A DNA stretch of 64,000 nucleotides, from positions 124,001 through 188,000 of the forward strand of contig NZ_JANHOF010000005.1 in the NCBI RefSeq assembly GCF_024498075.1, in the 5' to 3' direction. The stretch is from Paenibacillus mendelii (lineage in GTDB: Bacteria; Bacillota; Bacilli; Paenibacillales; Paenibacillaceae). A program made the position numbers and the translations under genes. Shown here piece by piece: positions 36,352 to 45,042 of the stretch (position 1 is its first letter; each line of letters opens with the position of its first letter). The notes under the pieces were generated by a model. That model was not told the DNA's origin and searched no databases. It saw nothing but the letters and a program-made list of their open reading frames with translations.

Positions 36352-37188
36352 ATGAAATGGGGCAAGCTGCCTAATCGGTTATTAAACGAGAATGAATCTC
36401 TCATGCATCCCGCCTGTTACATCGTTAACCGGACCTATCCGCTGCATTGGCATGAATTTTACGAATTGGAATTTATCGTCGAGGGTGAAGGAGAGCATCT
36501 GCTGAACGGGCAGTCCTACCCGCTTGCCAAAGGCTATCTCTTTCTCGTGACCCCATCCGACTTTCATGAAATCATTCCCGCGAAGGACAAGGCTCTGAAG
36601 CTGTACAATGTGAAATTCTCGGAGGAGATGCTCAGTGATTCCTTGCGGAATCTGCTGTTCGTTAATCGTGAATGCTTCATGGCATGCTTCGAGGATGCGG
36701 GATTCGATCGGATGAATGCCGAGTTCGTACGATTAATCGAAGAATCGGCTAATCGCGAGATTGGCAGCGAGCTTCTGATGAGGGGCGGACTGGAACGAAT
36801 ATTAATCGATCTGCTGCGGGCCGTTGCAGATGGGCGGCAGGAGCGGACGAGCTCCAAGACCGACAGCTTAATCCAGGAAGCCTTGATCTATATCCATCAT
36901 CATTACCGGGAGCCCCTGACGCTGGAGAAGGTGTCCGCTCAGTCCGGATTGTCGCCGAACTATTTTAGCGAATGCTTCCACAAAGCGACTGGAAGCTCAT
37001 TCCGCAGTTATATGCAGTCCTTGCGTCTCCGTGCAGCGATGTCGCTCGTGAGCAGCTCCGAAATATCCGTAACCGAGATCTGCTACAATTGCGGGTTCAA
37101 CTCCTACACGCATTTTATCCGGGCGTTCAAGAAGAAATACGGGATGGCACCCAACGCCTTTCGTAAATCGATGGTTGGAAGGAATTGA
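36352..37188 (+). CDS. AraC family regulator with cupin sensor
   Basis: The product is about 278 aa from the ATG at 36352, which follows GGCAGGAGGAAC. The N-terminal AraC-type cupin has YPLHWHEFYELEFIVEGEGE and YPLAKGYLFLVTPSDFHEI. The C-terminal pair of helix-turn-helices has LEKVSAQSGLSPNYFSECFH and ISVTEICYNCGFNSYTHFIR. It likely senses a sugar and activates neighbouring metabolism genes; the aldo/keto reductase 41 bp downstream is the obvious candidate target. Confidence 0.88.
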   Translation: MKWGKLPNRLLNENESLMHPACYIVNRTYPLHWHEFYELEFIVEGEGEHLLNGQSYPLAKGYLFLVTPSDFHEIIPAKDKALKLYNVKFSEEMLSDSLRNLLFVNRECFMACFEDAGFDRMNAEFVRLIEESANREIGSELLMRGGLERILIDLLRAVADGRQERTSSKTDSLIQEALIYIHHHYREPLTLEKVSAQSGLSPNYFSECFHKATGSSFRSYMQSLRLRAAMSLVSSSEISVTEICYNCGFNSYTHFIRAFKKKYGMAPNAFRKSMVGRN

Positions 37189-37229
37189 AGGATCGTGAAA
37201 AGTAAGTAAACTTGGCAGGAGGGTTATCA

Positions 37230-38210
37230 ATGAATAAGAAACCAATTAAAGGAACAAACCTGCAAGGCTCTACCCTCTGTCTAGGGGGAAGCGGACTGGG
37301 AAGCACGTTAACTATGGAGCAGTCCTTCTATCTGATGGATGCTTATGTGGACAGAGGCGGCAATTTAATCGACACCGCGCAGGTGTATGCCAATTGGCTG
37401 CCTATCGAGGCAAGCATCAGTGAAAAAACGATTGGTTTATGGATGAAAGCAAGAAAGAACCGCCATGCGATGATTGTGACAACGAAAGGGGGGCATCCGC
37501 TGCTGGAATCGATGGATAAGCCACGCTTGTCCCCCGAGGATATCGCGACGGACATCGAAGGAAGCTTGCGTCAGCTGCAGGTGGATACGATTGACATGTA
37601 TATCCTGCATCGTGACGATGCGAGCCAGCCCGTCGGCGCCATTCTGGAGCCGCTGCATGAGCATCGTCAGGCCGGGAAGATCCGGTACTTCGGATGCTCC
37701 AACTGGACCACGCGGCGGATAGAGGAAGCGCAGCGCTATGCGGAAGAACGGGGAATACAAGGATTTACGAGCAATCAAGTGATGTGGAGCCTGGCTGAAG
37801 CGGACCCGGCGAATTTCGCCGATCCCACGCTGGTGGCCATGGACGATGAAATGAATCGGCACCACGTTCAGACGGGGCTATGCGCCATGCCGTATTCCGC
37901 GCAGGCCCAAGGATTGTTCAGCAAATGGGATTCGGGCGCATACAGCCGCGACGATGAAGCGATAAGTCCGACCTATCGTTCAGCGGCAAATTGGGAGAGA
38001 TTCGAGCGGGCGAGACAGCTGGCCTCCGAGCTATCCTGCTCCGTCACCCAGATCGCGCTCCGTTATTTGATCGACCAGCCCTTCACCACGCTGCCGATCA
38101 TAGGCTGCAGGACGCCGGAACAGCTGCAGGACAGTCTGTCCGCCGAAGATATAAGGCTGACGCAGGAGCAATTAGCCTATTTGGATGGGAAGGCTCTTGT
38201 GCAGCCGTAA
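37230..38210 (+). CDS. Aldo/keto reductase
   Basis: The product has 326 aa. The catalytic tetrad is visible as DTAQVYA (Asp and Tyr), TTKGG (Lys) and YILHRDD (His) in an (alpha/beta)8 barrel. The late segment LPIIGCRTPEQLQDS binds NADP(H). It probably interconverts a sugar-derived ketone or aldehyde and its alcohol. The ATG at 37230 follows GGAGGG. It forms a unit with the upstream AraC gene and ends before a strong bidirectional terminator. Confidence 0.88.
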   Translation: MNKKPIKGTNLQGSTLCLGGSGLGSTLTMEQSFYLMDAYVDRGGNLIDTAQVYANWLPIEASISEKTIGLWMKARKNRHAMIVTTKGGHPLLESMDKPRLSPEDIATDIEGSLRQLQVDTIDMYILHRDDASQPVGAILEPLHEHRQAGKIRYFGCSNWTTRRIEEAQRYAEERGIQGFTSNQVMWSLAEADPANFADPTLVAMDDEMNRHHVQTGLCAMPYSAQAQGLFSKWDSGAYSRDDEAISPTYRSAANWERFERARQLASELSCSVTQIALRYLIDQPFTTLPIIGCRTPEQLQDSLSAEDIRLTQEQLAYLDGKALVQP

Positions 38211-38318
38211 AGGGTATGAATTGTAAAAACGGGAGTAGCGCGTTATCGGCAGTGAAATAACCCCCCGATTTAGTTTGCCATAAGTATGTCCAAACGGTAT
38301 GCTCGTGTACCTGCTATA

Positions 38319-38365
38319 AAAATCGCCCTTCCCTTTGCCGGCCGGCAAGAGGGAAGGGCGATTTT
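38319..38365. terminator. Bidirectional terminator between convergent genes
   Basis: The 16-bp arms AAAATCGCCCTTCCCT (38319-38334) and AGGGAAGGGCGATTTT (38350-38365) enclose the self-complementary TTGCCGGCCGGCAA. A and T tracts lie on both sides, so it can end the aldo/keto reductase transcript and the leftward GNAT transcript. Confidence 0.93.
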
Positions 38366-38472
38366 CATCTAGCAGCAACGAGTGAAGCAGGATGAATGAT
38401 TCTGGAGAAGCGTTAGCGGTCGGAAGAACATTCTGCCCGCGCAGCGGCTTGTGACTAATCATGAGTTCAATC

Positions 38473-39366
38473 CTATAGCTCCGCCATCATCAAATATTGC
38501 TCATACACGGTCGTGAAGCCTGCTTCCAGGAGAGCTTGGACAGCAAGCTTGCTGGATTGCGGCAAATTGCTTGTGCTGCGGACGATGGCGGCATCGAACG
38601 GTCCGAAAGCGCAGGATAGGGCGAAGCGTACGACATCCCCGGCATCCTCCCGATTCGGAGCAGCTTCGCAATGACTAAGCTCCACAGAGGCCAGGCCGCC
38701 ATGATCCCCGTAATGACACCTCCGCAGCGCGTATCCAGCAGCATGACCGCTCCTATCATGAATAATAATAGCCTCGCCCCCCGTCCAGTTATACCATTGC
38801 GACATCCACGGGATGTTCTCCCTGTAGAAGGACAGACCCGCGACCTCCGCCGGATTGCCCTTCCTGCACGTATATTCCGCCTTCCCAGAGCGGGGAAACG
38901 GAATCTGTGCGAATGCGCCTTCCCGGCGCAGGCCGATTAATTCATCCGTCTTGCGGAAGCCGGCATGTTCATAAGCGGCGATCGCACCCGCATTCTTCGT
39001 GACGACCTCCAAAGCTGCTGTGTGCACGCCTTCCTCCCGAAGTCTCCGCACCGTCTCCTGCATGAGCGTCTTCGCTATGCCGAGCCCGCGAAATTCCGGC
39101 AGCACCCCTGTACCTGCGTTCCATGCCGACTTGCGGCCATGGATCTCCCGCATCCCGATCAGCACGAAGCCTGCCGGCTTACCCGCTATGAAGGCGGCAA
39201 CGGAGAGCTGAGGCTGGATGCTCGCTTGGCCCAGATAGGCAGTATGAGCGGGAAGCGTACGCGACATATCGGAATAATAACCGGAAAAACCGCCATTCCA
39301 TAAAGCAAGCGCTTCGTCGAACGTGCAGCTGTTTAAGGTTCTCAGCTCAATCTGAGGTTTCTCCAT
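38473..39366 (-). CDS. GNAT family N-acetyltransferase
   Basis: The product has 297 aa. The acetyl-CoA site reads VLPEFRGLGIAKTLMQETVR (motif A, with the R-G-x-G-I/A loop), followed by ALEVVTKNAGAIAAYEHAGF. The C-terminal half is a second, degenerate acetyltransferase-like lobe. The target amine is unknown. GAAGAGGAGC precedes the ATG, and the AraC gene lies 32 bp upstream on the same strand, so they are co-transcribed. Confidence 0.87.
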   Translation of the reverse strand: MEKPQIELRTLNSCTFDEALALWNGGFSGYYSDMSRTLPAHTAYLGQASIQPQLSVAAFIAGKPAGFVLIGMREIHGRKSAWNAGTGVLPEFRGLGIAKTLMQETVRRLREEGVHTAALEVVTKNAGAIAAYEHAGFRKTDELIGLRREGAFAQIPFPRSGKAEYTCRKGNPAEVAGLSFYRENIPWMSQWYNWTGGEAIIIHDRSGHAAGYALRRCHYGDHGGLASVELSHCEAAPNREDAGDVVRFALSCAFGPFDAAIVRSTSNLPQSSKLAVQALLEAGFTTVYEQYLMMAEL

Positions 39367-39398
39367 GGCAGTTGCTCCTCTTCTATCGGTTCTAATGA

Positions 39399-40328
39399 TC
39401 AGACCTCGCCCGTTTCATGGAGCGGGATGCGCTTGCCTTGCCGGGAATGTCTGGCATTCAAGCTGCGTGCATATTCGGAAGGCGTCATATCCGTCGACTT
39501 CTTGAAATAGCGGGAGAAATAATGGATGCTGCTGAAGCCAAGCAGGTCGGCGATTGCGGTGAAATTATAGGTCTCCTCGCGAATCATAGACTTTGCCTGC
39601 TCGATCTTGAGCGTATGGTAATAATCCATAATGCTAAGCCCGGTTTCCTTCTTAAATACGGTTGTGAGCGGCGTTCGGGCAATTCCGAAGTAACGGCCGA
39701 TCTGGTCGATCGTCAGATTGGCGGCCAGATTCTCCCGCAAATAATGAATGATGCGAGCTGAGAGCTCACGTTCATGGTGTTCCTTAGCAGCTAGCGACAG
39801 GCGTATTTCCTGTTCCATACCATGCGCTCTTCGGACCAGCCGAATGAGGAGCGCTTCCAGATTGATCTTAATCATCTGCTCGCTCCCGAACGGAGGCGGG
39901 TTTCTCCTCATGAGATCGCCGCCTGGCTTATCCACCGGAGGGTCGAATGCATGCAGGCCTTCTCTTAGAATATTGGCCAGATGCCCGCGCTCTTCATCGT
40001 CCAACCGGAAGAACTTCCCCTCGAAGAATGTCATGGCGGAGCCGCCGCATTCGAAGCTGACGATCAGAATATTGGAAGCCACTTTATTGTTCGCCTTCAG
40101 GCTGTGGAATTCATTCGGTGAATAGAACACGAGATCGCCCTGTCGCAAATCGAACGTATTGCGGTCGGTTGTGATCGTAATCTCGCCCTTATCCAGATAA
40201 AGAAACTCCCAGAAGTCATGACGCTCCCCGGGGTACAGGTAGTCCTTATTCAGCTCATTATAATGAAAGGTGACCAGCTTCTTAATGATGAAATCCTCTT
40301 GCAGCACGTACCTTGGAAATTGTCCCAT
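39399..40328 (-). CDS. AraC family regulator
   Basis: The product has 309 aa. The cupin sensor (LYPGERHDFWEFLYLDKGEI, FYSPNEFHSLK) precedes two helix-turn-helices (LTIDQIGRYFGIARTPLTTV and YNFTAIADLLGFSSIHYFSR). The ATG follows TTGAGGTGAAC. It diverges from the Gfo/Idh/MocA operon 182 bp away and probably controls it. Confidence 0.88.
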   Translation of the reverse strand: MGQFPRYVLQEDFIIKKLVTFHYNELNKDYLYPGERHDFWEFLYLDKGEITITTDRNTFDLRQGDLVFYSPNEFHSLKANNKVASNILIVSFECGGSAMTFFEGKFFRLDDEERGHLANILREGLHAFDPPVDKPGGDLMRRNPPPFGSEQMIKINLEALLIRLVRRAHGMEQEIRLSLAAKEHHERELSARIIHYLRENLAANLTIDQIGRYFGIARTPLTTVFKKETGLSIMDYYHTLKIEQAKSMIREETYNFTAIADLLGFSSIHYFSRYFKKSTDMTPSEYARSLNARHSRQGKRIPLHETGEV

Positions 40329-40510
40329 ACCCGTTCACCTCAAGTGGATCAGCCTAGCCCCATAATACCGTACATGAATAGCTGGATAAAGAATAATTTC
40401 TAACAATATGCAAATTTCAAGACCGATAAGACAAAGACGAGGCGGAACGCTCAACCTTATGATTAGGGCATCAGGACCAGAATGAAAGAGTTGAGAAGGA
40501 GGAATGAACC

Positions 40511-41530
40511 ATGAGGAAAATTCGAACTGCCGTAGTGGGTTTAAACATGGGACTTCAGCATGCCTACGCCTATGATAAGGCTGAACGTGCCGATTTGCGA
40601 TGGGTTGTCGATCTGGATGAGAATCGAGCTGCCCAGGTGGCGGAGGAGCTGGGCTGCGGGTATGCGACAGACTGGACCAAGATCGTAGATGATGTGGATG
40701 CGGTAAGTATTTGTACACCCCATCACCTCCATGCGCCGCAATCACTCCAGGCAATTGCCGCAGGCAAGCATGTGCTCTTGGAGAAGCCGATCGCCAATAC
40801 ATTGGAAGATTGCTGGAAAATCATCCATGCTGCGGAGGACAAAGGCGTCACGTTCATGATGGCGTATATCGTCCGCTTCCTGCCTGCCGTTCAGCGGCTG
40901 AAGGAGGCGATCGACCGGGAGGAATTCGGCCGGGCGTTCAATGCCAACTGCTGGATTGAAGGTTATATGCCTCCGGCGCCAGGGTCCTGGTTCTCGCGTA
41001 AGGAGCAGCTTGGCGGAGGGGTGCTCTTCAGTCATGGATGCCATTATATCGACTTATTAATTTGGCTGCTGGGCAATACGGTGAACGTGGCTTCACTCGG
41101 TACGCAGCTCGGAACGGAATGGATGGAAGGGGAAGGCACGGCTCACAGCGTGATGAAGTTCGAGAGCGGCGCACTGGGATACTTGGAGACGAGCTGGGGG
41201 ATGAAATATGCTTATCGTCCTGATCTGCTGCACGTGCACACGAAGGATGCCCTGCTCATGCTAGATGCTAGTGTTTCTAAGCTGGATGTTATGGATGCAA
41301 GCGGACGCAGGACGTTAATAGCCCCAGTGGAAGGGGAGACGGCGGGCTTCAATACACAGGGGGAGATTGAGCATTTTCTTGACTGCATCGAGACCGGCCG
41401 GACGCCGGATACGGATGGATACGCTGCCATGAAATCGCATCAAGCGATATGGGCGATGTACGAAGAACAGAACCGGGTGCAGAATTACCCGGGAAATAGT
41501 TCTTTAGGCTCGGAGGTAAGCGGGGGATGA
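40511..41530 (+). CDS. Gfo/Idh/MocA family oxidoreductase
   Basis: The product has 339 aa. It has an N-terminal NAD(P)-binding Rossmann domain (RTAVVGLNMGLQHAYAYDKA; the usual GxGxxG is altered to GLNMG), the family motif HVLLEKPIANTLEDCW with catalytic Lys, and a C-terminal alpha/beta domain with SHGCHYIDLLIWLLG. It oxidises or reduces sugar or inositol derivatives. AGAAGGAGGAATGAACC precedes the ATG. Co-translated with the next oxidoreductase (4-nt overlap). Confidence 0.87.
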   Translation: MRKIRTAVVGLNMGLQHAYAYDKAERADLRWVVDLDENRAAQVAEELGCGYATDWTKIVDDVDAVSICTPHHLHAPQSLQAIAAGKHVLLEKPIANTLEDCWKIIHAAEDKGVTFMMAYIVRFLPAVQRLKEAIDREEFGRAFNANCWIEGYMPPAPGSWFSRKEQLGGGVLFSHGCHYIDLLIWLLGNTVNVASLGTQLGTEWMEGEGTAHSVMKFESGALGYLETSWGMKYAYRPDLLHVHTKDALLMLDASVSKLDVMDASGRRTLIAPVEGETAGFNTQGEIEHFLDCIETGRTPDTDGYAAMKSHQAIWAMYEEQNRVQNYPGNSSLGSEVSGG

Positions 41531-42540
41531 TCAAAGTAGGCATTATTGGCTGCGGCTTAATGGGGTCGCTGCATGCACGTACGCTGCATGGAATTCCTGG
41601 CGTAGCGGTAACGGCGCTTCATAACCGTTCCCGCGGCAAAGCGGAGAGCCTGGCCGCGGAAGTAGGCGCTTCGGTATATGATACCTGGCAAGAGCTGTTG
41701 AAGCAGGATGTAGATGCCGTATGGGTGGCTACGCCTGATCATCTGCATGTGGATATATCCAAAGCGGTCCTGGATGCCGGGAAGCATCTGTTTCTCGAAA
41801 AGGCGATTGCCACTTCCGTGGCGGATGGCGCAGAGATCGTCGCTGCTGGCGACAGACACCCCGAGCTGAAAGCGATGGTTGGCTATCCGCTTCGCTTCGA
41901 TCCGGCGTACCGGAAATTGAAGGAATTTCTTTCTAGACCAGATTCAGGAAGAACGCTTCAGGCTTGGGCGCTGCGTACCCATTATCTCGATCCGAAACAG
42001 CAGGTCTATGACAAATACCGCGATCAGTATTATGAGACGCCAGCCTGGTACTTCAGCGAAGAGCATGCCAAAGGGCCGATCTTCTCGCATGGATCGCATG
42101 ATTACGATATGCTGATGTGGCTTTGCGGCGAGATCGAGAGCGTCTTTGCATACGGCGGCACTTACCTGCTTCCGCCGGGAAGCGTTGCCGACGGATTTAC
42201 GGTGGCGCTGCGCTTCAAGAACGGAGGCGTCGCGAATGTCAGCACGCCTTGGATTACACGTGTTGAGTACGATATGGTGGGCGTTGCCACAGAACGGCTG
42301 ACCGCGGTCAACAACAATGGCGAAGTGCGGGTCAAGGACGATAACGGCCCGGAAGAGCGGATCGCATTTACGCATAACGATATGTGGGAGCGTCTGAACG
42401 GCCATTTCATTGCTTGTATACGTGACGATAAAGAGCCGCTCATCCCGCTTCGGGACGGATTGAAGGCGATCCGTGTGGCGGAAGCTGCATATCGATCCTT
42501 GAAGGAGCGGCGCGAGATATTCATAGATTCCATAGAATGA
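41527..42540 (+). CDS. Gfo/Idh/MocA family oxidoreductase
   Basis: The product has 337 aa. It has a canonical IGCGLMGSLHARTL dinucleotide loop, ATPDHLHVDISKAVLDAGKH, the LEKAIATSVADGAEIV segment with the catalytic Lys, and SHGSHDYDMLMWLCG in the substrate domain. It is similar to inositol/glucose-fructose dehydrogenases. It pairs with the previous gene and the downstream isomerase/epimerase, suggesting stepwise oxidation and isomerisation of a cyclitol or sugar. Confidence 0.89.
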   Translation: MIKVGIIGCGLMGSLHARTLHGIPGVAVTALHNRSRGKAESLAAEVGASVYDTWQELLKQDVDAVWVATPDHLHVDISKAVLDAGKHLFLEKAIATSVADGAEIVAAGDRHPELKAMVGYPLRFDPAYRKLKEFLSRPDSGRTLQAWALRTHYLDPKQQVYDKYRDQYYETPAWYFSEEHAKGPIFSHGSHDYDMLMWLCGEIESVFAYGGTYLLPPGSVADGFTVALRFKNGGVANVSTPWITRVEYDMVGVATERLTAVNNNGEVRVKDDNGPEERIAFTHNDMWERLNGHFIACIRDDKEPLIPLRDGLKAIRVAEAAYRSLKERREIFIDSIE

Positions 42541-42555
42541 GGGGACGAGCTGAAT

Positions 42556-43398
42556 ATGATCAAACTAGCGTGCATGACGCTTCCTTATGCCAATGTGTCG
42601 TTGGAAAGAGCACTGGTGGGTATCGCCGGGGCAGGCTATCTATATGTGGCATTTGGTCTCCCCCACGCAGGGGAAGAGGTGCTGGATGAGCAAGATCCGC
42701 AAGCCGTTTCCAAGCTGAAGCGTCTGTTTGAACGGTATAAGCTGGAGCCGGTCATGCTGATCGGCACGGAACAGCTGGCACCGGGTCAGCCCATCGAGAG
42801 AACTCAGCTGAGGCTGGAAGCAGCCCAAGCCCTAGGCATTAAGGAGGTGCTGTCACTTGGTACATGGGGCTATCGGGAATTTCCTGATATTCCGATACCT
42901 GAAGCTGAGATGGTTGAGACCAACAAGAGATTTATCGAGAAGTTTCGCAGAGTTGGCTCGATAGCCGAATCGCTCGGAATTACGGTGACGATCAAACCGC
43001 ATACGGGCAATACCGCAACGGCCAGGCATATCCGGCAAACGCTTGACGAAATCGGCTGCGAATTCATCAAGGCCAGCTACGACCCCGGGAACGTGCGCTT
43101 CTATGAAGGTATCGATCCTGCAGCAGATTTCCCTCTCATTGCCGACCGGACCGTTTCTATAATCGCCAAGGACCACAGCGGCATACGGGCGGAGCACAAC
43201 TTTCCGCTGCCCGGGGAAGGAGAGGTTGAGTTCAGAGCTTTGTTCCGTTCGTGGAAGGGAGCAGGAAGCGCGGACGGTACCATCGTTGTCGAACGGGTAG
43301 ATGGTACCGGGGGACCGATGACAACAGAGCAAATCGACCTGCGTCTCGCCCAGGCGCGGACCAATTTGGAGGGCCTTCTACATAAGTCCGGATTATAA
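42556..43398 (+). CDS. Sugar phosphate isomerase/epimerase family protein
   Basis: The product has 280 aa of the xylose-isomerase-like TIM-barrel superfamily (IolE/IolI-like). Metal-site segments include IKPHTGNT, FIKASYDPGN and IIAKDHSGI, ending with GEGEVEFRALF. It probably isomerises or epimerises a keto-sugar produced by the two dehydrogenases. The start follows GAGGGGACGAG. Last gene of the operon. Confidence 0.85.
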   Translation: MIKLACMTLPYANVSLERALVGIAGAGYLYVAFGLPHAGEEVLDEQDPQAVSKLKRLFERYKLEPVMLIGTEQLAPGQPIERTQLRLEAAQALGIKEVLSLGTWGYREFPDIPIPEAEMVETNKRFIEKFRRVGSIAESLGITVTIKPHTGNTATARHIRQTLDEIGCEFIKASYDPGNVRFYEGIDPAADFPLIADRTVSIIAKDHSGIRAEHNFPLPGEGEVEFRALFRSWKGAGSADGTIVVERVDGTGGPMTTEQIDLRLAQARTNLEGLLHKSGL

Positions 43399-43464
43399 GC
43401 GTGCAGATAACGGTCAAAGAGAACATGGGAACAAGGGAATATGAAGGCGGAGAACCATTGAGCC

Positions 43465-43505
43465 AGGAACAGAGTAACAAGCGAGGCCTTGTTACTCTGT
43501 TCCTG
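43465..43505. terminator. Bidirectional hairpin between convergent genes
   Basis: The 17-bp perfect stem AGGAACAGAGTAACAAG/CTTGTTACTCTGTTCCT has a 6-nt loop. The right arm overlaps the last codons of the leftward response regulator. T runs are weak, but its position between convergent genes supports termination. Confidence 0.7.
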
Positions 43506-45042
43506 TTCTTCTGTATTCCGACGGTGTCATCCCGGTGGAACGTTTAAACACCCTGGAGAAATAATGAAAGTCGAGGTAGCCTACAATTTCGGAAATTTTC
43601 TTTACCTGCATGTCCGGATGCTGATGAAGCAATTCCTTCGCCTTCTGAATCCGTATATCCGTAAAGTATTCCACGAAGGACTGGTCGCAATGAATGCGGA
43701 ACAGATTGCAGAGATAGGTGCTGGATATATTGAATTCATCCATGAGGAGAGATAGCGTTAACGGCTCTCCGATGTTGGCGATGATGTAGCCTTGAATACG
43801 CTGGAACAGAGCCAGGCGGCTAGTCTCCTCCGGCTGTTCCGCGGTTAGGAACAGCTCCTTGATCCAATCGAAGCAGGCATCGGCAGCTTCCCGGAAGCTC
43901 GAAGCCGTGAATAAGATTTCCCGGATGGCATCTTCCGTTTCTCTGAGCTGTACGGGGGATAACTGGAAGAGCTTATGCTCGAAGCATTGGATCACCTTCC
44001 GCATATTCATCTCAATGATGAAGGAAGGACAGCCTTCATCATCCCAAGTCTGAAACAGCTTGGCAATGAAAGGGTGGATGTCGGCTTGATTCCGGCTTTC
44101 GATCAAGGCGAGAAGATACTTTTCGTCCATGGACGTCAAGGTTGTGTTGGGTGCGAAAGAGACCGAAGGTTCCTCATTCATAAAGAACATTCGGCTTTTT
44201 CCAATGATATGCTCCCTTGCGATCGCTCTAGTAAGCGATTTGGCTTCCTCAGGCAGCTCTGACAGAGAGGCGGTGAATCGGCTGATGCCCAGCGTAACCT
44301 TGGAACGATCGAGCGTGCACCGGTCCATCAGATAGCGGCCGATGGTCGCCATAGTCTCCTCATGGAAGGCCTGCAGCCCGAATACGAACAGAAGGCCCGT
44401 ATGGTTCATGTTCGGCAGCATCCAGACCCCTTCGTTATCATTCATCTGCAGCTGAATGCTTCTAATCGTCTGCAGCTCCGATTCCACACGGGACGAGGAG
44501 GATAGCGGATTCAGTATCAGCTCACTGCTGCTAATAAGAATCAGAGCATAACAGGAATAGGCAAAGTCGAAGGAATAGTCGTTATTGAAGGTGCTCGTAT
44601 TCACATTGCCGTATTCTAGAATGGATTGAATAATTTCTTTCTTGCGCTGATAGTGGTTGTTCTGTATATGGGTCTGGGCCGTGTGAATGACATTCAGAAT
44701 GGCATCGTATTCAATCGGCTTCACCAAATAATCGGACACACTCGCTTTCAATGCTGTCCGGGCATATTCGAACGAAGGATAGCCGCTTACAATAACCACG
44801 ATAATGAGCGGATAGTCCTCGCGTATTTTCTGGGCAAGCTCAAGTCCATCCATCGATTTCATCCGAATGTCGGTGAAGACCAGATCGGGCAGTACGGATG
44901 GGATCAGCTTCAATGCTTTCTCCGCGCTGTAGCATTCCGCGACAATCTCCGGCTTGCTGCTCAATTCCGGGCTGCAAGCGCCAATGACCTCCTTCAGATT
45001 CTCCAAAAAGAAGGGCTCGTCGTCTACCAGCATAATTCTCAT
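43492..45042 (-). CDS. YesN-like response regulator with AraC output
   Basis: The product has 516 aa. The receiver domain has MLVDDEPFF and LVFTDIRMKSMDG (Asp about 58). A long middle region precedes the C-terminal AraC helix-turn-helices (LTLSLLMDEFNISSTYLCNL and MQVKKISEIVGYLDFHYFSR). It overlaps the sensor kinase by 4 nt. These regulators respond to sugars outside the cell and activate adjacent transporters; the importer divergently encoded at 46943 is the likely target. Confidence 0.9.
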   Translation of the reverse strand: MRIMLVDDEPFFLENLKEVIGACSPELSSKPEIVAECYSAEKALKLIPSVLPDLVFTDIRMKSMDGLELAQKIREDYPLIIVVIVSGYPSFEYARTALKASVSDYLVKPIEYDAILNVIHTAQTHIQNNHYQRKKEIIQSILEYGNVNTSTFNNDYSFDFAYSCYALILISSSELILNPLSSSSRVESELQTIRSIQLQMNDNEGVWMLPNMNHTGLLFVFGLQAFHEETMATIGRYLMDRCTLDRSKVTLGISRFTASLSELPEEAKSLTRAIAREHIIGKSRMFFMNEEPSVSFAPNTTLTSMDEKYLLALIESRNQADIHPFIAKLFQTWDDEGCPSFIIEMNMRKVIQCFEHKLFQLSPVQLRETEDAIREILFTASSFREAADACFDWIKELFLTAEQPEETSRLALFQRIQGYIIANIGEPLTLSLLMDEFNISSTYLCNLFRIHCDQSFVEYFTDIRIQKAKELLHQHPDMQVKKISEIVGYLDFHYFSRVFKRSTGMTPSEYRRTGTE

